DNA of 34,933 nt from Candidatus Saccharimonadota bacterium (GCA_017404725.1 JAFRBS010000012.1:1-34933), one strand, 5' to 3'. Shown: positions 1-9,312, counted from the first letter of the stretch. Notes: generated by a model not told the origin, from the sequence alone. Program-made: numbers and translations.

Positions 1-1749
1 ACTGTTCGAAATAGAAACCGTGTAAATATTGCTAAAGCTTAATCCTACTGCTCCATTATTGGCAAATAAGTTATTCGTTACTGTGATGACTTGTTTCCCA
101 TTAGCTCCAACCCCCACGGTGTAGCCAGAGCAAGTATAACCCTCCGAACAAGATACTTCTGACAGATAATAACCCGTATTTGGTGTAACCGTGAAAGACA
201 TGGAACCTCCATACGGAATAGATAAACTATTTGTGCTAATCACGGCGTTGGCACTTGGCGTTATCGCTACTTCATACGACTTCAAATCTGCCGCAAAAGA
301 CAAAGTCCCGCCGCCCGCTACCTTATTATTCGTGATTTTAATTACTTGCGTGTCAACAGCATCCGAACCAATATCAACCGGCGCACCATTCACCTTCGTG
401 CAGCTATATCCCTCCGGGCAATCAACTTCAGACAGATAGTGCCCCGTATTCGGCGTAACGCTAATCGCCGCCGAACCATCGTATGGCACCAAAACGCTAG
501 TGTTCCCGTTCGTACTCGTCAAAGAATTTATGATTGTAATCATATAATATTTTGGCACCCATTTCGCTCGTAAAGTCCGTGTGATCGGATTCGTATCTCC
601 ATCCTCCGTCGTCATCGCGTATGTTTCCCCAGGCATATAATCCGTCACTCCGTCTGTATAGCAATCGAAATCATAGCCTACCCGCGTCGGCACATTTTCC
701 GGAATTATAAATCTTACATCATCCGTCGAAACCGCTTCTTGTGTCTCTGGCAAATTTCTTACTTCGTCTTCCGTTCCCGCATCAAATTCTAATGCATAAT
801 TATAATTTTTTTGCCAAACCGCATAAATTGCCTCGGTCACCGTCCGAGTCTCTTGCGTCGAAGAATCATCCGTGGCTAAAGTCACCGTCGAGGTCGGCGC
901 AATTTCTGCCGTAGTTGCGTTTTGATCTTCGCTCCAACCTAGGAAAACGTATTCGCCCGTAGCGTGCGCTGATCGCGTTGGTATCGCGTTCGTTACCCTG
1001 AAAACGTGCGAATCTTCGTTAAAAACCGTCACAGTTTCCTCACTATTTTCTAATGGTGTTCCTCCGTTCGCATCATATTCCAAAGTAAAAACATACGGAA
1101 TCGGATTGGCCACTGCCGTAAATTTTAAAGTGTTTGAGTATTCGCCCGATTTAGTCCCCCGATCGACTTTCACGCCGATCAGAACCGTCATTTCATCCCC
1201 AGCAGTCGCCAAATCTGTAGTCTTAATCTCTGTTCCGCTAATTTTCATCGGCCGAAAAACTTGCGATAAACCCGACGATTCAATTCCTATACCCCACGAA
1301 TTACTCGGAAAATCCGTCATATCCCAGTCTTCGCCGTCTCTCGAAATTACTGTGCTATGCTTCAGAGTTCCAATTCCCAAACTCCCTCGCACCAACATAT
1401 TTGTCACTTCGCCATTCGCATCTTTCTCTGTTGGTTCCGCATAAACCGTGTAGCCTGTTGGGTTCGAAGTTGTGACTAAAAGTCCCGTCCTCAAAATCGC
1501 CGAACCACTATTCGCTTGTCTTGCCTCAATTTTCGCATTCGCTGCATCATCTTTTGTCAACAGAGTAATTGTTGGCTCTTCTGCCGTATCCATAAAAAAT
1601 TCCAGATATGTCGGCTCCGCCCCAGTCTCATTTTCTGTTGCCTGTGCCGATAGTCCAAAGTTCAGCCCAAAAATCATAACAGCAAAAACTACCGCCAAAA
1701 CTCCCAACGTTCTCACCAAAATAAATCTGGTTCCCGTCCTTACTCTCAC
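1..1749 (-). CDS. Large secreted surface protein with InlB-like repeats, C-terminus beyond the window
   Basis: The minus frame from a GTG at 1749 is open to position 1 (583 codons, no stop), so the gene is cut by the window edge. The first residues (VRVRTGTRFILVRTLG then a hydrophobic run ending SAQA) form a signal peptide. Residues about 221-312 and 313-400 look like InlB B-type (Listeria-Bacteroides) repeats, with LEYDANGGTP at the start and AVWQKN or AKWVP at the end. From about residue 401 a second repeat begins with a period of roughly 85-90 residues; both copies carry TPNTG(H/Y)YLSEV followed by a Cys, and a third starts at the edge. The GTG was chosen because TATAAT (1756-1761 on minus) ends six bases before it, the spacing seen at other genes here. 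Such proteins are exported and commonly mediate adhesion. That role is inferred; the anchor is not visible. Confidence 0.8.
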   Translation of the reverse strand, partial: MRVRTGTRFILVRTLGVLAVVFAVMIFGLNFGLSAQATENETGAEPTYLEFFMDTAEEPTITLLTKDDAANAKIEARQANSGSAILRTGLLVTTSNPTGYTVYAEPTEKDANGEVTNMLVRGSLGIGTLKHSTVISRDGEDWDMTDFPSNSWGIGIESSGLSQVFRPMKISGTEIKTTDLATAGDEMTVLIGVKVDRGTKSGEYSNTLKFTAVANPIPYVFTLEYDANGGTPLENSEETVTVFNEDSHVFRVTNAIPTRSAHATGEYVFLGWSEDQNATTAEIAPTSTVTLATDDSSTQETRTVTEAIYAVWQKNYNYALEFDAGTEDEVRNLPETQEAVSTDDVRFIIPENVPTRVGYDFDCYTDGVTDYMPGETYAMTTEDGDTNPITRTLRAKWVPKYYMITIINSLTSTNGNTSVLVPYDGSAAISVTPNTGHYLSEVDCPEGYSCTKVNGAPVDIGSDAVDTQVIKITNNKVAGGGTLSFAADLKSYEVAITPSANAVISTNSLSIPYGGSMSFTVTPNTGYYLSEVSCSEGYTCSGYTVGVGANGKQVITVTNNLFANNGAVGLSFSNIYTVSISNS

Positions 1750-1838
1750 ACTTACATTATACTACGTTTATGCTTATTTTTCCATCTCTAACTGCCCCAC
1801 ATCAAAGATATGTGCTATAATAAATCTAAAGGAGTAAA

Positions 1839-3035
1839 ATGGAAAACAATAATAGACTGATTTTGATTACTAACCCGGGCAGTAGCTCTCGTAAGTATGC
1901 CCTCTATAAAGGCACCGAGGAAATCTGCTCACTACATTTCGAATTCGAAGGCAAAGGTATTATCTGTACCCTGAAAAAAGCCGACGGTTCCAAAAAAGTT
2001 CTAAAGCAACCGTTTAAGGAGTTAACTTCGACCGTTGCAAACATCGAGCGCATCTTGACCGAAGAAGGCTACCTCGGCGGCATGGCAAAACTCGACGCCA
2101 TTCTCGCGCGCGTAGCCTGCCCAGGCGAATACTTTACTGAGGACCATATCGTTGATGAGGAATATCTAAAGGCCCTCGACAAGGCGAAGAAGCGCGCGCC
2201 GCTCCACGTCCCCGTCGTTGCTGGTGAAATCGAACATCTGACAAAATCGTTTAAGGGCACTCCGATCCTCGCGATTTCCGATTCTTCGTTCCATGCCGAC
2301 CGCCCAGACTTAATGAAATATTACGCTTTCGATACCGAACTCGCCGATAGAGCCGACGTAAAGCGCTTCGGCTACCACGGTCTCTCCGTCGGGTCCATCG
2401 TAAATTACATGAAAACCGCCGACATTCTCCCCGAAAAACTGATCGTTTGCCACCTCGGCTCTGGCTCGTCCGTTACCGCCGTTTTCGGCGGCAAATCGCT
2501 CGACACTTCTATGGGCTATACTCCGCTCGAAGGCTTAATGATGGCGACTCGCTGCGGGAACATCGACCCTGCCGCAGCTCTCCGCATTAAGCATTATCTA
2601 AAGTACGAAGCTGATGAATCCATCGAAAAATATCTGAACAAAGAGTGCGGCCTGCTCGGCGTTTCCGGCCAGAGCGACGATATGCGCGAAATCCTAAGAC
2701 TTCGCGACGAGGGCGACAAACGCGGTGTTTTTGCCCATGCTATGTTTGTCTATAAAGTCCAGAGTTTAATTGGCCAAATGGCCGCTTCGCTCGGCGGCGT
2801 CGACGCTATCGTCTATACCGCGACTATCGGCGAACGCTCCGACGAAATCCGAAAAACCGTGACCCAAAAACTAAATTACCTCGGCTTTGCGCTTGACGAC
2901 GCGAAAAACGTCAGCGATATGCCAGAGCGCCATACTAACATCGCCGCCGACGGCTCTAAACCAGTTTGGGTTATTAGAACCGACGAATCCGAAGAAATGA
3001 TCCGCCGCGCCGGCATGCTTCTCGATACTATCTAG
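1839..3035 (+). CDS. ackA: Acetate kinase
   Basis: Acetate kinase interconverts acetyl phosphate plus ADP and acetate plus ATP in the cytoplasm, a substrate-level ATP source in fermenters. The 398-residue length is normal for the family. Visible motifs are the N-terminal TNPGSSSRKY, the FGYHGLS histidine motif, the phosphate-binding CHLGSGSSVTAV, DTSMGYTPLEGLMMATRCG with the catalytic-site Arg, SGQSDDMREI, and TATIGERSDEIR near the C-terminus. The start has a Shine-Dalgarno AAAGGAG, and the -10 TATAAT with TGN extension lies at 1816-1821, so this gene has a normal short leader. Its last eight bases overlap the convergent ABC permease gene. No phosphotransacetylase is seen nearby. Confidence 0.95.
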   Translation: MENNNRLILITNPGSSSRKYALYKGTEEICSLHFEFEGKGIICTLKKADGSKKVLKQPFKELTSTVANIERILTEEGYLGGMAKLDAILARVACPGEYFTEDHIVDEEYLKALDKAKKRAPLHVPVVAGEIEHLTKSFKGTPILAISDSSFHADRPDLMKYYAFDTELADRADVKRFGYHGLSVGSIVNYMKTADILPEKLIVCHLGSGSSVTAVFGGKSLDTSMGYTPLEGLMMATRCGNIDPAAALRIKHYLKYEADESIEKYLNKECGLLGVSGQSDDMREILRLRDEGDKRGVFAHAMFVYKVQSLIGQMAASLGGVDAIVYTATIGERSDEIRKTVTQKLNYLGFALDDAKNVSDMPERHTNIAADGSKPVWVIRTDESEEMIRRAGMLLDTI

Positions 3036-4284
3036 AATGTCGCAAGGATTCGATCGGATTTTTCTTAGCTGCCTTAAGCGCCGGGTAAATACCGAAAACT
3101 AGCCCAATCGTAAACGACGTCGCTAGGGTCATGCCAAGAATACTAAGATCAATATACGGCGCAAACGGCGTGACAATTGAAATGAAGAACGCCAGTGTAT
3201 AACCAAGTACTAGTCCAAACAGCCCGCCCAGCCCCGAAAGAATAAACGACTCAAACAAGAACTGAAGAAGAATATTCCCCGAAGTCGCGCCGACCGATTT
3301 TCTGATCCCGATTTCGTGCGTTCTCTCCGCGACCGAGACTAGCATGATATTCATAATCCCAATCCCCCCAACGACCAAAGAAATCCCCGCGACTAAGGTC
3401 AGCATTCCCGAAACGATCATGAAAAGCCCGTTCGCCGGATGCGAAATGTCATCGCCATAAAGCACGGAAAAATTCGTATCGCCCGCTTTATTCGCAATAA
3501 CTTCCTCACGAATTTTGCCCGCAAGCTCATCCATTTTGTCCGTGTTCTTTGCCTTAACATTAATCTGTTGGACCTGAATATTTTCGCCTTTTTTAACTAA
3601 GAACTCCGCATTCACGAACACTGAATTATCAAAATCAATGTTATTAAAGTTTATCGGATCATCCGCTTCCGGTAAGGCCCCAACCACGATAAATTTCTCG
3701 CCAAAAAGACTAAAAGTTTTCGCGACCGGCTCAGTCGTTCCAAAAAGCGAAAGCGAAAGCGATCGCCCTACGACGGCGATATTATCGTTATAATGCTTCT
3801 CTAAAAACGAACCTGATGAAAGCACTAGATTCTGGACTTTCGCGAAATCCGCACTTGTCGCCACGACCGGCGCCGATTCAACCGTCGAAGTATAATTCTC
3901 TCCATTATCGTTTACCCGATTCGCCGTCAAAGTCGCATTAATTTGCACAATCGGCGCCGCCGCCGCAACCTCCGGAAGTGCCGCGATGCTCGACACGTCC
4001 TTAAGACTTAAATTACTATTCCGATATTGCCCCGAGGAAGTCAGCTGCTCAACCACACTTTCAACCGTATTTTTTATCGAACTCGGCCGAACCACGATCA
4101 AATCCGAACCAGCCGCCTTAACCTGGCCATCGACCAAATTCCGAATGCTCCCCATGAGCGACAAAATCAAAATAATCGACGCCACGCCAATCGCAATCCC
4201 GAGACAAGTCAAAAACGAACGCGTGCGGTTTTTCGAAATCGACTCCCGCGCAAGATTATAATGTGTCCGAAAAAGCAGCGCCAT
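3028..4284 (-). CDS. MacB-type ABC transporter permease
   Basis: This is a 418-residue permease of the MacB/FtsX-like family. It has one N-terminal membrane segment after a short cytoplasmic stretch (SRTRSFLTCLGIAIGVASI), a long extracytoplasmic MacB_PCD-type domain (about residues 45-270), and three C-terminal membrane segments. The hallmark FtsX motif SVAERTHEIGIRKSVGA is around residue 320. The ATG overlaps the stop of the upstream ATPase gene (TAATG), and GGAGA lies just upstream, so the two are translationally coupled. Family members export peptides, antibiotics or lipoproteins, or act mechanically on envelope enzymes. No membrane-fusion protein is encoded beside it, which fits an organism without an outer membrane. 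The substrate cannot be deduced. Confidence 0.9.
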   Translation of the reverse strand: MALLFRTHYNLARESISKNRTRSFLTCLGIAIGVASIILILSLMGSIRNLVDGQVKAAGSDLIVVRPSSIKNTVESVVEQLTSSGQYRNSNLSLKDVSSIAALPEVAAAAPIVQINATLTANRVNDNGENYTSTVESAPVVATSADFAKVQNLVLSSGSFLEKHYNDNIAVVGRSLSLSLFGTTEPVAKTFSLFGEKFIVVGALPEADDPINFNNIDFDNSVFVNAEFLVKKGENIQVQQINVKAKNTDKMDELAGKIREEVIANKAGDTNFSVLYGDDISHPANGLFMIVSGMLTLVAGISLVVGGIGIMNIMLVSVAERTHEIGIRKSVGATSGNILLQFLFESFILSGLGGLFGLVLGYTLAFFISIVTPFAPYIDLSILGMTLATSFTIGLVFGIYPALKAAKKNPIESLRHSR

Positions 4285-5042
4285 TATTCTTTCTCCTTTT
4301 TCTTACCGAAATGTATCGAAACCGGCTCCGGCAAATCCTTGTCCGCCACAGTCTTGATGTCCGTATCGATCTGACCATCCAACATATTAATCACGCGCGT
4401 CGCATAAGTCGTAAGCGAAGGGTTATGCGTAACCATGATAATCGTATTTCCCTCTTCGTGAATCGCCTTCAATTCTTCCATCACGATATGCGCCGAACGC
4501 GAATCGAGATTTCCCGTCGGTTCATCCGCCAAAATAATTTCCGGATCAGAAACTAGCGAACGCGCAATCGCCACACGCTGTTTCTGGCCCCCAGAAAGCT
4601 GCGCCGGCATATAATATTCTTTCGGCTGAAGATGGAACCGCGACAAAACTTCGTCCGCTTGTTTTTCACGCCGCACTTTCGTAAAACCAGCATAAACCAG
4701 CGGCAGCGCCACATTGTCTAAAATATTCATCGTCGGAATTAAGTTGAAATCTTGGAAGATAATGCCAATTTTCTTGCTGCGAAACTTCGCTTTTTTTCGC
4801 GCCGAAATCCGCTCGACCGGATGCCCAGCCAAAGTATACGTCCCATCGCTAGACTTGTCGAGTAAACCAATTACGTTAAGAAGCGTCGTCTTCCCACACC
4901 CCGACGGCCCCATAATCATGATAAATTCGCCTTGTTTAACCTGCAAATCAAAGTCGCGCAAAGCAAAAATAGCAGCGTCTCCGTACCCATATCTTTTACA
5001 GATTTTTTTCAAATCTATGATAACGCTATTATTAGCAACCAT
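4284..5042 (-). CDS. ABC transporter ATP-binding protein (MacB/LolD type)
   Basis: The protein is a complete ABC ATPase that would energise the adjoining permease from the cytoplasmic side. Walker A is [11 protein letters not shown], the Q-loop [11 protein letters not shown], the signature [15 protein letters not shown], Walker [14 protein letters not shown], and the switch histidine lies in MVTHNP. The charged C-terminal tail (GKKKEKE) runs into the permease start. The frame can be extended four codons to a GTG at 5054, but GGAG at 5049-5052 sits correctly for the ATG at 5042, which is preferred. A -10 TATAAT lies about 50 bases upstream, so this operon has a conventional leader. Confidence 0.92.
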   Translation of the reverse strand: MVANNSVIIDLKKICKRYGYGDAAIFALRDFDLQVKQGEFIMIMGPSGCGKTTLLNVIGLLDKSSDGTYTLAGHPVERISARKKAKFRSKKIGIIFQDFNLIPTMNILDNVALPLVYAGFTKVRREKQADEVLSRFHLQPKEYYMPAQLSGGQKQRVAIARSLVSDPEIILADEPTGNLDSRSAHIVMEELKAIHEEGNTIIMVTHNPSLTTYATRVINMLDGQIDTDIKTVADKDLPEPVSIHFGKKKEKE

Positions 5043-5121
5043 TTTTTTCTCCACGCTTACGCCACCCGAACTTGTATTACTTAAATATATTATACTCTAA
5101 AATGCAAAATTTTTCAAGGGG

Positions 5122-5150
5122 TTGATTTTTTTACGATTTTCTGGTAAAAT
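5122..5150 (+). promoter_or_regulatory. Promoter of the 640-residue protein gene (leaderless arrangement)
   Basis: TTGATT (5122-5127) is followed after exactly 17 bp by TAAAAT (5145-5150). The ATG is at 5160, so transcription starting 6-8 bases past the -10 box would give a leader of only a few bases. No Shine-Dalgarno sequence precedes the start. Confidence 0.7.
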
Positions 5151-5159
5151 ACAGACACT

Positions 5160-7082
5160 ATGAGTTTCCTGCGAAGAAAACAAGATTATGAAGAATTCGA
5201 TGACAACGAGTGGGCAGATTTAGATAACTTACTACCCAAAGAAGAACGCGCTGTCTTAAACGAGACCGAGGCAAAAAAAGCCAAAGAAGCTGAAGCCGCC
5301 AAAGAAGCTGAAGAACCCGAGGCTATTCCTATGCCCATGCCGCCGAGCGAAGAAGAAATCGCTAAAGAGCGCGAAGCTGCCGAACGTGCTGCCAAAAAAG
5401 CTGAAAAAGAGGCCGAAAAAGAAGCAAAAAAGGCCGCGGAAGAAGCTAAGCGCGCCGAAGAGGCTGCGAAAAAAGCTGAGGAAGAAGCTAAAGAAATCGA
5501 AGAAGAAGTTTCCGCGCTTGAAGAAGAAGTTAAGACCGAAGACGCGCCCGAAATCGAATCGCCAATCGTCGTCCAGAGAAAACTTATCGCCGCATTTTTG
5601 TACGGGACTTCCGTTCTCGAGAAGCGCAACGTCGTTTTAAACGCTAGCGACGAAGCTATGGTACTTTCCGGCATGCGCGACGGTCGTATTACCGATAAAG
5701 ATGCCCATATTATCTTAAAAGCCATTAAAGACCCGATTAAGAAATATGGCGAAGACGGTGTCGACCGTCGCCTCGGCCTTGCCGAACGCGAACGCCGCAT
5801 TCTCGCCTATATGACCGGCCTTGGTTTTAATGATTGGGAACAAACCGACGGCGTAACGATTAAAAATTTCGTTAAACGCTTCCCTCTTCCTGCCGATTTC
5901 GAAGCCGCTTCCGAAGGTTTCTTGAAAGTCATCAAAAACCATAGCGACGAAGCCGGTCTCGCCGAATACATCAAAGCCATGGAGAACTTTAAGCAGCAAG
6001 TCTACGGACTTCGTAAAATTTACTCTGAACAAATCGTCGCCCTCTGGCGCAAAGCCGCGGAACAAATTAAAACCGAAGCCGGTCTAATCGAAGTCAGCCC
6101 CGCCGAAGCGAAACTTTTGATTTATAAAACTGTCATTTTCGGCGACGCTCTCGTCCAGGGCCAAATGGAACGCAAATTAACGACCCAAGCGATCATCCGA
6201 AACGGCCTCGCCGCCAGATGGAAACTAAGCTTCGAAGGACAACGAATCGCCCTCTCTGGCGCCTTTAAAGCCGGCACTCGCGACATCGTCATCGCTTATA
6301 CCGAAGCCGGCGAAAAAATGGTCGCAAGAAGCTACTATCGTGAAACCGACCAAGGCGTCTGGCGCTATCTTCCTGACTACGCCATCAAGACTAACAAAGC
6401 CGGCAAAGAAGAAATCTGGTGCGGCATCGGCTATGCCGAAGAGATGTTTAACCTTCCTGCCGAACTCCAGGCTAAACTTTCCGAAATCGTCAGCAAAGGC
6501 ACGATTAAAACCCTTGATGATCCGGAATTCTTATTCGTCGGCACCGCCAAAAGTTACCCTTCCGTCGAAGAATACCTAAAAGTCCGCCGTGAAGGCAAGC
6601 TCGAAGGCGAAGTCTATACCGAAGTTGCTGCTCGCCCGATGATCACTCTCGCCGAACCTTCTCGCCATCGTTTAAAACCTTCCGAACTAAAAGTCGAAAA
6701 GATGGAACTAAAGCCGAATTTTAAAGAGAAGCTCTTCGATTATTCCATCCAGACCGCGCTTTACGGCAAAGTCAAGGCCGAAGTCTTCCCTTCTATGGAC
6801 GGGACACTTAAGTATACTTTCATCGAAGATAACAACCATCGCGCCTGGATCTCGACCATCGATGCTCTCTCCGAAATTACTCCGATCGGCCTTCGCGCCC
6901 GCTGGGTCTTCGCTGGCGACCTCGCTACTCCAGTTTTCGTCACTCGCCTTTCCGCCGATGGCTTTGGCGATGAGAACGAAACAAAGGGCAACTATATCAG
7001 CATGTGGAAGACCTACATCGAGAAAATCGCCCTCGTAAAAGAATATCTTCGCAGCAAAATGGACCGCAAAAAAGTCCTCTAG
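5160..7082 (+). CDS. Conserved-looking cytoplasmic protein with long charged coiled coil, unknown function
   Basis: I do not recognise this 640-residue protein. It has no signal peptide or membrane segment. Residues about 35-135 are an uninterrupted Glu/Lys/Ala heptad-like stretch (repeats such as AEKEAEKEAKKAAEEAK) broken by a short PMPMPP segment, and predict a single long helix or coiled coil. Residues about 140-330 look helical (for example LAERERRILAYMTGLGFNDW). The rest is mixed, with aromatic beta-like strands in the last 120 residues (SIQTALYGKVKAEVFPSMDG). It is transcribed alone from a strong promoter and is probably leaderless. The last four bases overlap the convergent pyrG end. 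It could be a lineage-specific structural or envelope-associated protein, but nothing in the sequence proves that. Confidence 0.85.
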   Translation: MSFLRRKQDYEEFDDNEWADLDNLLPKEERAVLNETEAKKAKEAEAAKEAEEPEAIPMPMPPSEEEIAKEREAAERAAKKAEKEAEKEAKKAAEEAKRAEEAAKKAEEEAKEIEEEVSALEEEVKTEDAPEIESPIVVQRKLIAAFLYGTSVLEKRNVVLNASDEAMVLSGMRDGRITDKDAHIILKAIKDPIKKYGEDGVDRRLGLAERERRILAYMTGLGFNDWEQTDGVTIKNFVKRFPLPADFEAASEGFLKVIKNHSDEAGLAEYIKAMENFKQQVYGLRKIYSEQIVALWRKAAEQIKTEAGLIEVSPAEAKLLIYKTVIFGDALVQGQMERKLTTQAIIRNGLAARWKLSFEGQRIALSGAFKAGTRDIVIAYTEAGEKMVARSYYRETDQGVWRYLPDYAIKTNKAGKEEIWCGIGYAEEMFNLPAELQAKLSEIVSKGTIKTLDDPEFLFVGTAKSYPSVEEYLKVRREGKLEGEVYTEVAARPMITLAEPSRHRLKPSELKVEKMELKPNFKEKLFDYSIQTALYGKVKAEVFPSMDGTLKYTFIEDNNHRAWISTIDALSEITPIGLRARWVFAGDLATPVFVTRLSADGFGDENETKGNYISMWKTYIEKIALVKEYLRSKMDRKKVL

Positions 7083-8746
7083 ATTAAACTTTTAATAAAT
7101 TCCATGAACAGCGGATGGACTTTAAGCGGCCGCGACTTAAATTCTGGGTGCGCTTGCGTCGCAACGAAGAATTTATGTTTCGGCGCCTCAACAAACTCGA
7201 CCAACTTCCCATTCGGCGAGGTGCCAGAAACCTTAATCCCGCCCTTAGAAATCGCATCCAAATATTTCTGATTAACTTCATAACGATGACGATGACGCTC
7301 AATCACTTTCACGGATCCATCTCCCAAAACTTCCGTCCCCATGATATATACGCCACATTTTTCGACTTCATCTTTATAAATTTGCGCCGTCCTCGTCCCC
7401 TTCTTTAATTTCGCCGGGTAATCGCCAAGCCGCATCGTCCCGCCAGTCTGCTGCTTCCCCTCTTGTCCATCCATAATATATATGACATTTTTAAAGCCCC
7501 TCGGCTTCTTAAAATCTGGGTCGTTCAAAAATTCCTCGCTTCCGGCCCCGGACAAGCCTCCACGCCGCGCCGCCGCGATACACGCCATCTGCATCCCCAG
7601 ACAAAGCCCAAGATACGGCTTATCGTGTTCAAGCGCAAATTCAGCCGCTCGAATTTTTCCTTCGCATCCACGCACGCCAAACCCGCCCGGAACGACCAAC
7701 CCATCAACTTTCTCAAAATCCTCTTCCGTCGCTTCTTCCGCATTGATCCACTTAATCTCAAGATTGACCTTATTATGCGCCGCCGCCGCTTTTAAGGCCT
7801 CGGTTACGCAAATATACGTGTCGTCATTCCCTACATATTTTGCTACCAACCCAACTTTTACCGTTTTGTCCCAATCCGTCGCGCGCCACGCCGAAAAATC
7901 TGCCCATGCACTCATGTCTGGCTCAGAATCGTCATCCATAAAATCGTTCAAAATATTCAAAACGCCCGATTTTAAAACGTTAAACGGCACATCATAAACC
8001 GAATTAATATCTGGTAAATTTACTACTGCATCGCTCGAAATCCCCGCAAAACTCGCAATTTTCTCACAAATCGCCCGCGGCGCCGGATTTTCCGTCCTAA
8101 CGCAAACGATATCCGGAATAATCCCGAATCCCCGAAGGTCAATCAGCGCATTCTGCGCCGGCTTCGTCTTTAGCTCCTTCGAAGTATTGATCCATGGCAC
8201 ATAAACTACCGAAAGATAAAGACAATTTTTCTTCCCGACAGCGTTCGCAAACAGCCGAATCGCCTCAATGAACGCCATCCCCTCGAAATCGCCGACCGTC
8301 CCGCCGATCTCCACGATATGCACGTCCGACCCGGCTGAAGCTTTTGCGATTTTCTCCTGAACAAGATCCGTAAAATGCGGAATTAGCTGGACCGTCTTCC
8401 CCCGAAAACCGCCCGAGCGCTCTTTCTCGATCAGCTCTTTATAAATCCCGCCCGAAAGCGTAATCGAATACTTTGAGGTTTCAAAATCAAGAAATCTCTC
8501 ATAATGTCCAAGGTCAAGGTCCGTCTCTACGCCATCATGCGTAACGTAACATTCGCCATGTTCAACTGGATTCAAAAGCCCCGCATCAACGTTAAGATAC
8601 GGGTCACATTTCTGCATCGTGACCTTATAGCCCTTGGCTTTCAGAATCGCGCCCATCGACGCCGCCGTAATTCCCTTTCCGACGCCAGATAAAACCCCGC
8701 CGGTCACGAAAATATACTTACACTGTTTATTTTTTTCTGCGGACAT
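7079..8746 (-). CDS. pyrG: CTP synthase
   Basis: CTP synthase makes CTP from UTP using ATP and glutamine. The 555 residues include the N-terminal synthetase (FVTGGVLSGVGKGITAAS P-loop, DGVETDLDLGHYERF, EIGGTVGDFEG) and a C-terminal class I glutamine amidotransferase with the nucleophile in YLGLCLGMQ, the GVRGCEGK loop, and the triad in TQAHPEF. Several normally near-invariant stretches deviate: SGVGKG for the usual SSLGKG, QKCDPYLNVDAGLLNP for KxDPYxNxDxGTMxP, and KTKPAQNALIDLR for KTKPTQHSVxxLR. This suggests a fast-evolving lineage. The start follows an AGGAGGTG-like ribosome-binding site. An uracil-to-CTP route is needed because no pyrimidine pathway is visible here. Confidence 0.95.
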   Translation of the reverse strand: MSAEKNKQCKYIFVTGGVLSGVGKGITAASMGAILKAKGYKVTMQKCDPYLNVDAGLLNPVEHGECYVTHDGVETDLDLGHYERFLDFETSKYSITLSGGIYKELIEKERSGGFRGKTVQLIPHFTDLVQEKIAKASAGSDVHIVEIGGTVGDFEGMAFIEAIRLFANAVGKKNCLYLSVVYVPWINTSKELKTKPAQNALIDLRGFGIIPDIVCVRTENPAPRAICEKIASFAGISSDAVVNLPDINSVYDVPFNVLKSGVLNILNDFMDDDSEPDMSAWADFSAWRATDWDKTVKVGLVAKYVGNDDTYICVTEALKAAAAHNKVNLEIKWINAEEATEEDFEKVDGLVVPGGFGVRGCEGKIRAAEFALEHDKPYLGLCLGMQMACIAAARRGGLSGAGSEEFLNDPDFKKPRGFKNVIYIMDGQEGKQQTGGTMRLGDYPAKLKKGTRTAQIYKDEVEKCGVYIMGTEVLGDGSVKVIERHRHRYEVNQKYLDAISKGGIKVSGTSPNGKLVEFVEAPKHKFFVATQAHPEFKSRPLKVHPLFMEFIKSLI

Positions 8747-8805
8747 TAGGACACCTCCTTCCCACCGCTTAACTTAATAAAACCTCTTATCTCTATTTTA
8801 CCACA

Positions 8806-9216
8806 TTAATCCCGCCGCGGCCTTAAAATCTTTTGGAAAAAATACCCAATCATCCCGCCCGCGCAGTTTAAAAGTATGTCATCGACATCAAATACCCGCC
8901 CAATTTGCTTTTGCGCAAATTCAATTCCAACCGGCACCCCCAAAATCAGAAGCATCGCGATAAAAAATCCAAAAAATCCTCGCCCCGAAAAATACCCGAC
9001 GAAAAACCCAAACGGCAAAAACATCAAAACATTTCCTACGACGTTCAGCCAAAAATCGATACTCGAAACCGGATACCGCTGAATCGTCGCAAACAAGGTA
9101 TAATTCACACCACCGTCATAATCGTTCAGATCTCCCTTAAACACAATCATCGCGATCAGAACCACGTATGCCGCAAACGCGACGAGCGCCAAAAACTTCA
9201 AAATAAACTTAAGCAT
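8806..9216 (-). CDS. VanZ-like integral membrane protein
   Basis: This 136-residue protein has about four hydrophobic segments and the VanZ-family signatures: NVVGNVLMFLPFGFFVGY in the middle and EFAQKQIGRVFDVDDILLN followed by GGMIGY. VanZ-like proteins are membrane proteins linked in some bacteria to teicoplanin resistance or envelope functions; their biochemical role is not settled. The promoter has TGG-TATAAT ending seven bases before the ATG with no Shine-Dalgarno, so the mRNA is probably leaderless. It is a single-gene unit. Confidence 0.8.
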   Translation of the reverse strand: MLKFILKFLALVAFAAYVVLIAMIVFKGDLNDYDGGVNYTLFATIQRYPVSSIDFWLNVVGNVLMFLPFGFFVGYFSGRGFFGFFIAMLLILGVPVGIEFAQKQIGRVFDVDDILLNCAGGMIGYFFQKILRPRRD

Positions 9217-9236
9217 TGACTATATTATACCACGCA

Positions 9237-9283
9237 CAAAAATGGCGGAAGCGTCTGGACGAAGTTCGAACTTTAAGACAATG
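9237..9283. repeat. Decayed tRNA-3'-end-like repeat, copy 1
   Basis: On the plus strand this stretch reads CAAAAATGGCGGAA, then CTGGACG, then GTTCGAACTTT. It is the complement of a T-loop, an acceptor 3' strand, CCA and a T-run. A second copy with the same three blocks lies at 26568-26613. The first block plus GCG also matches the 3' end of the tRNA-Ser gene 300 bp away in the same orientation. No intact cloverleaf can be drawn, so it is a remnant or a small repeat derived from a tRNA end. Confidence 0.6.
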
Positions 9284-9286
9284 GAA

Positions 9287-9308
9287 AAGCTCGGGAATCC
9301 CCGAGCTT
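9287..9308 (-). terminator. Terminator of the 59-residue gene
   Basis: A perfect 9-bp stem (AAGCTCGGG / CCCGAGCTT) with a 4-base loop is followed on the minus strand by TTTT. It lies immediately after the stop codon at 9313. Confidence 0.7.
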
Positions 9309-9312
9309 ATGC

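Noticed and set aside
191-1837. Several plus-strand frames of 75-121 codons
   Set aside because: All are antisense shadows of the edge-truncated minus-strand surface protein, which is open throughout and has a signal peptide and promoter.
5186-5800. Minus-strand 204-codon Ser-rich frame
   Set aside because: It is the complement of the Glu/Lys/Ala coiled-coil region, whose repetitive codons leave the opposite frame free of stops.
7463-7997. Overlapping plus-strand frames opposite pyrG
   Set aside because: They are antisense to a complete, motif-verified CTP synthase and have no start signals.
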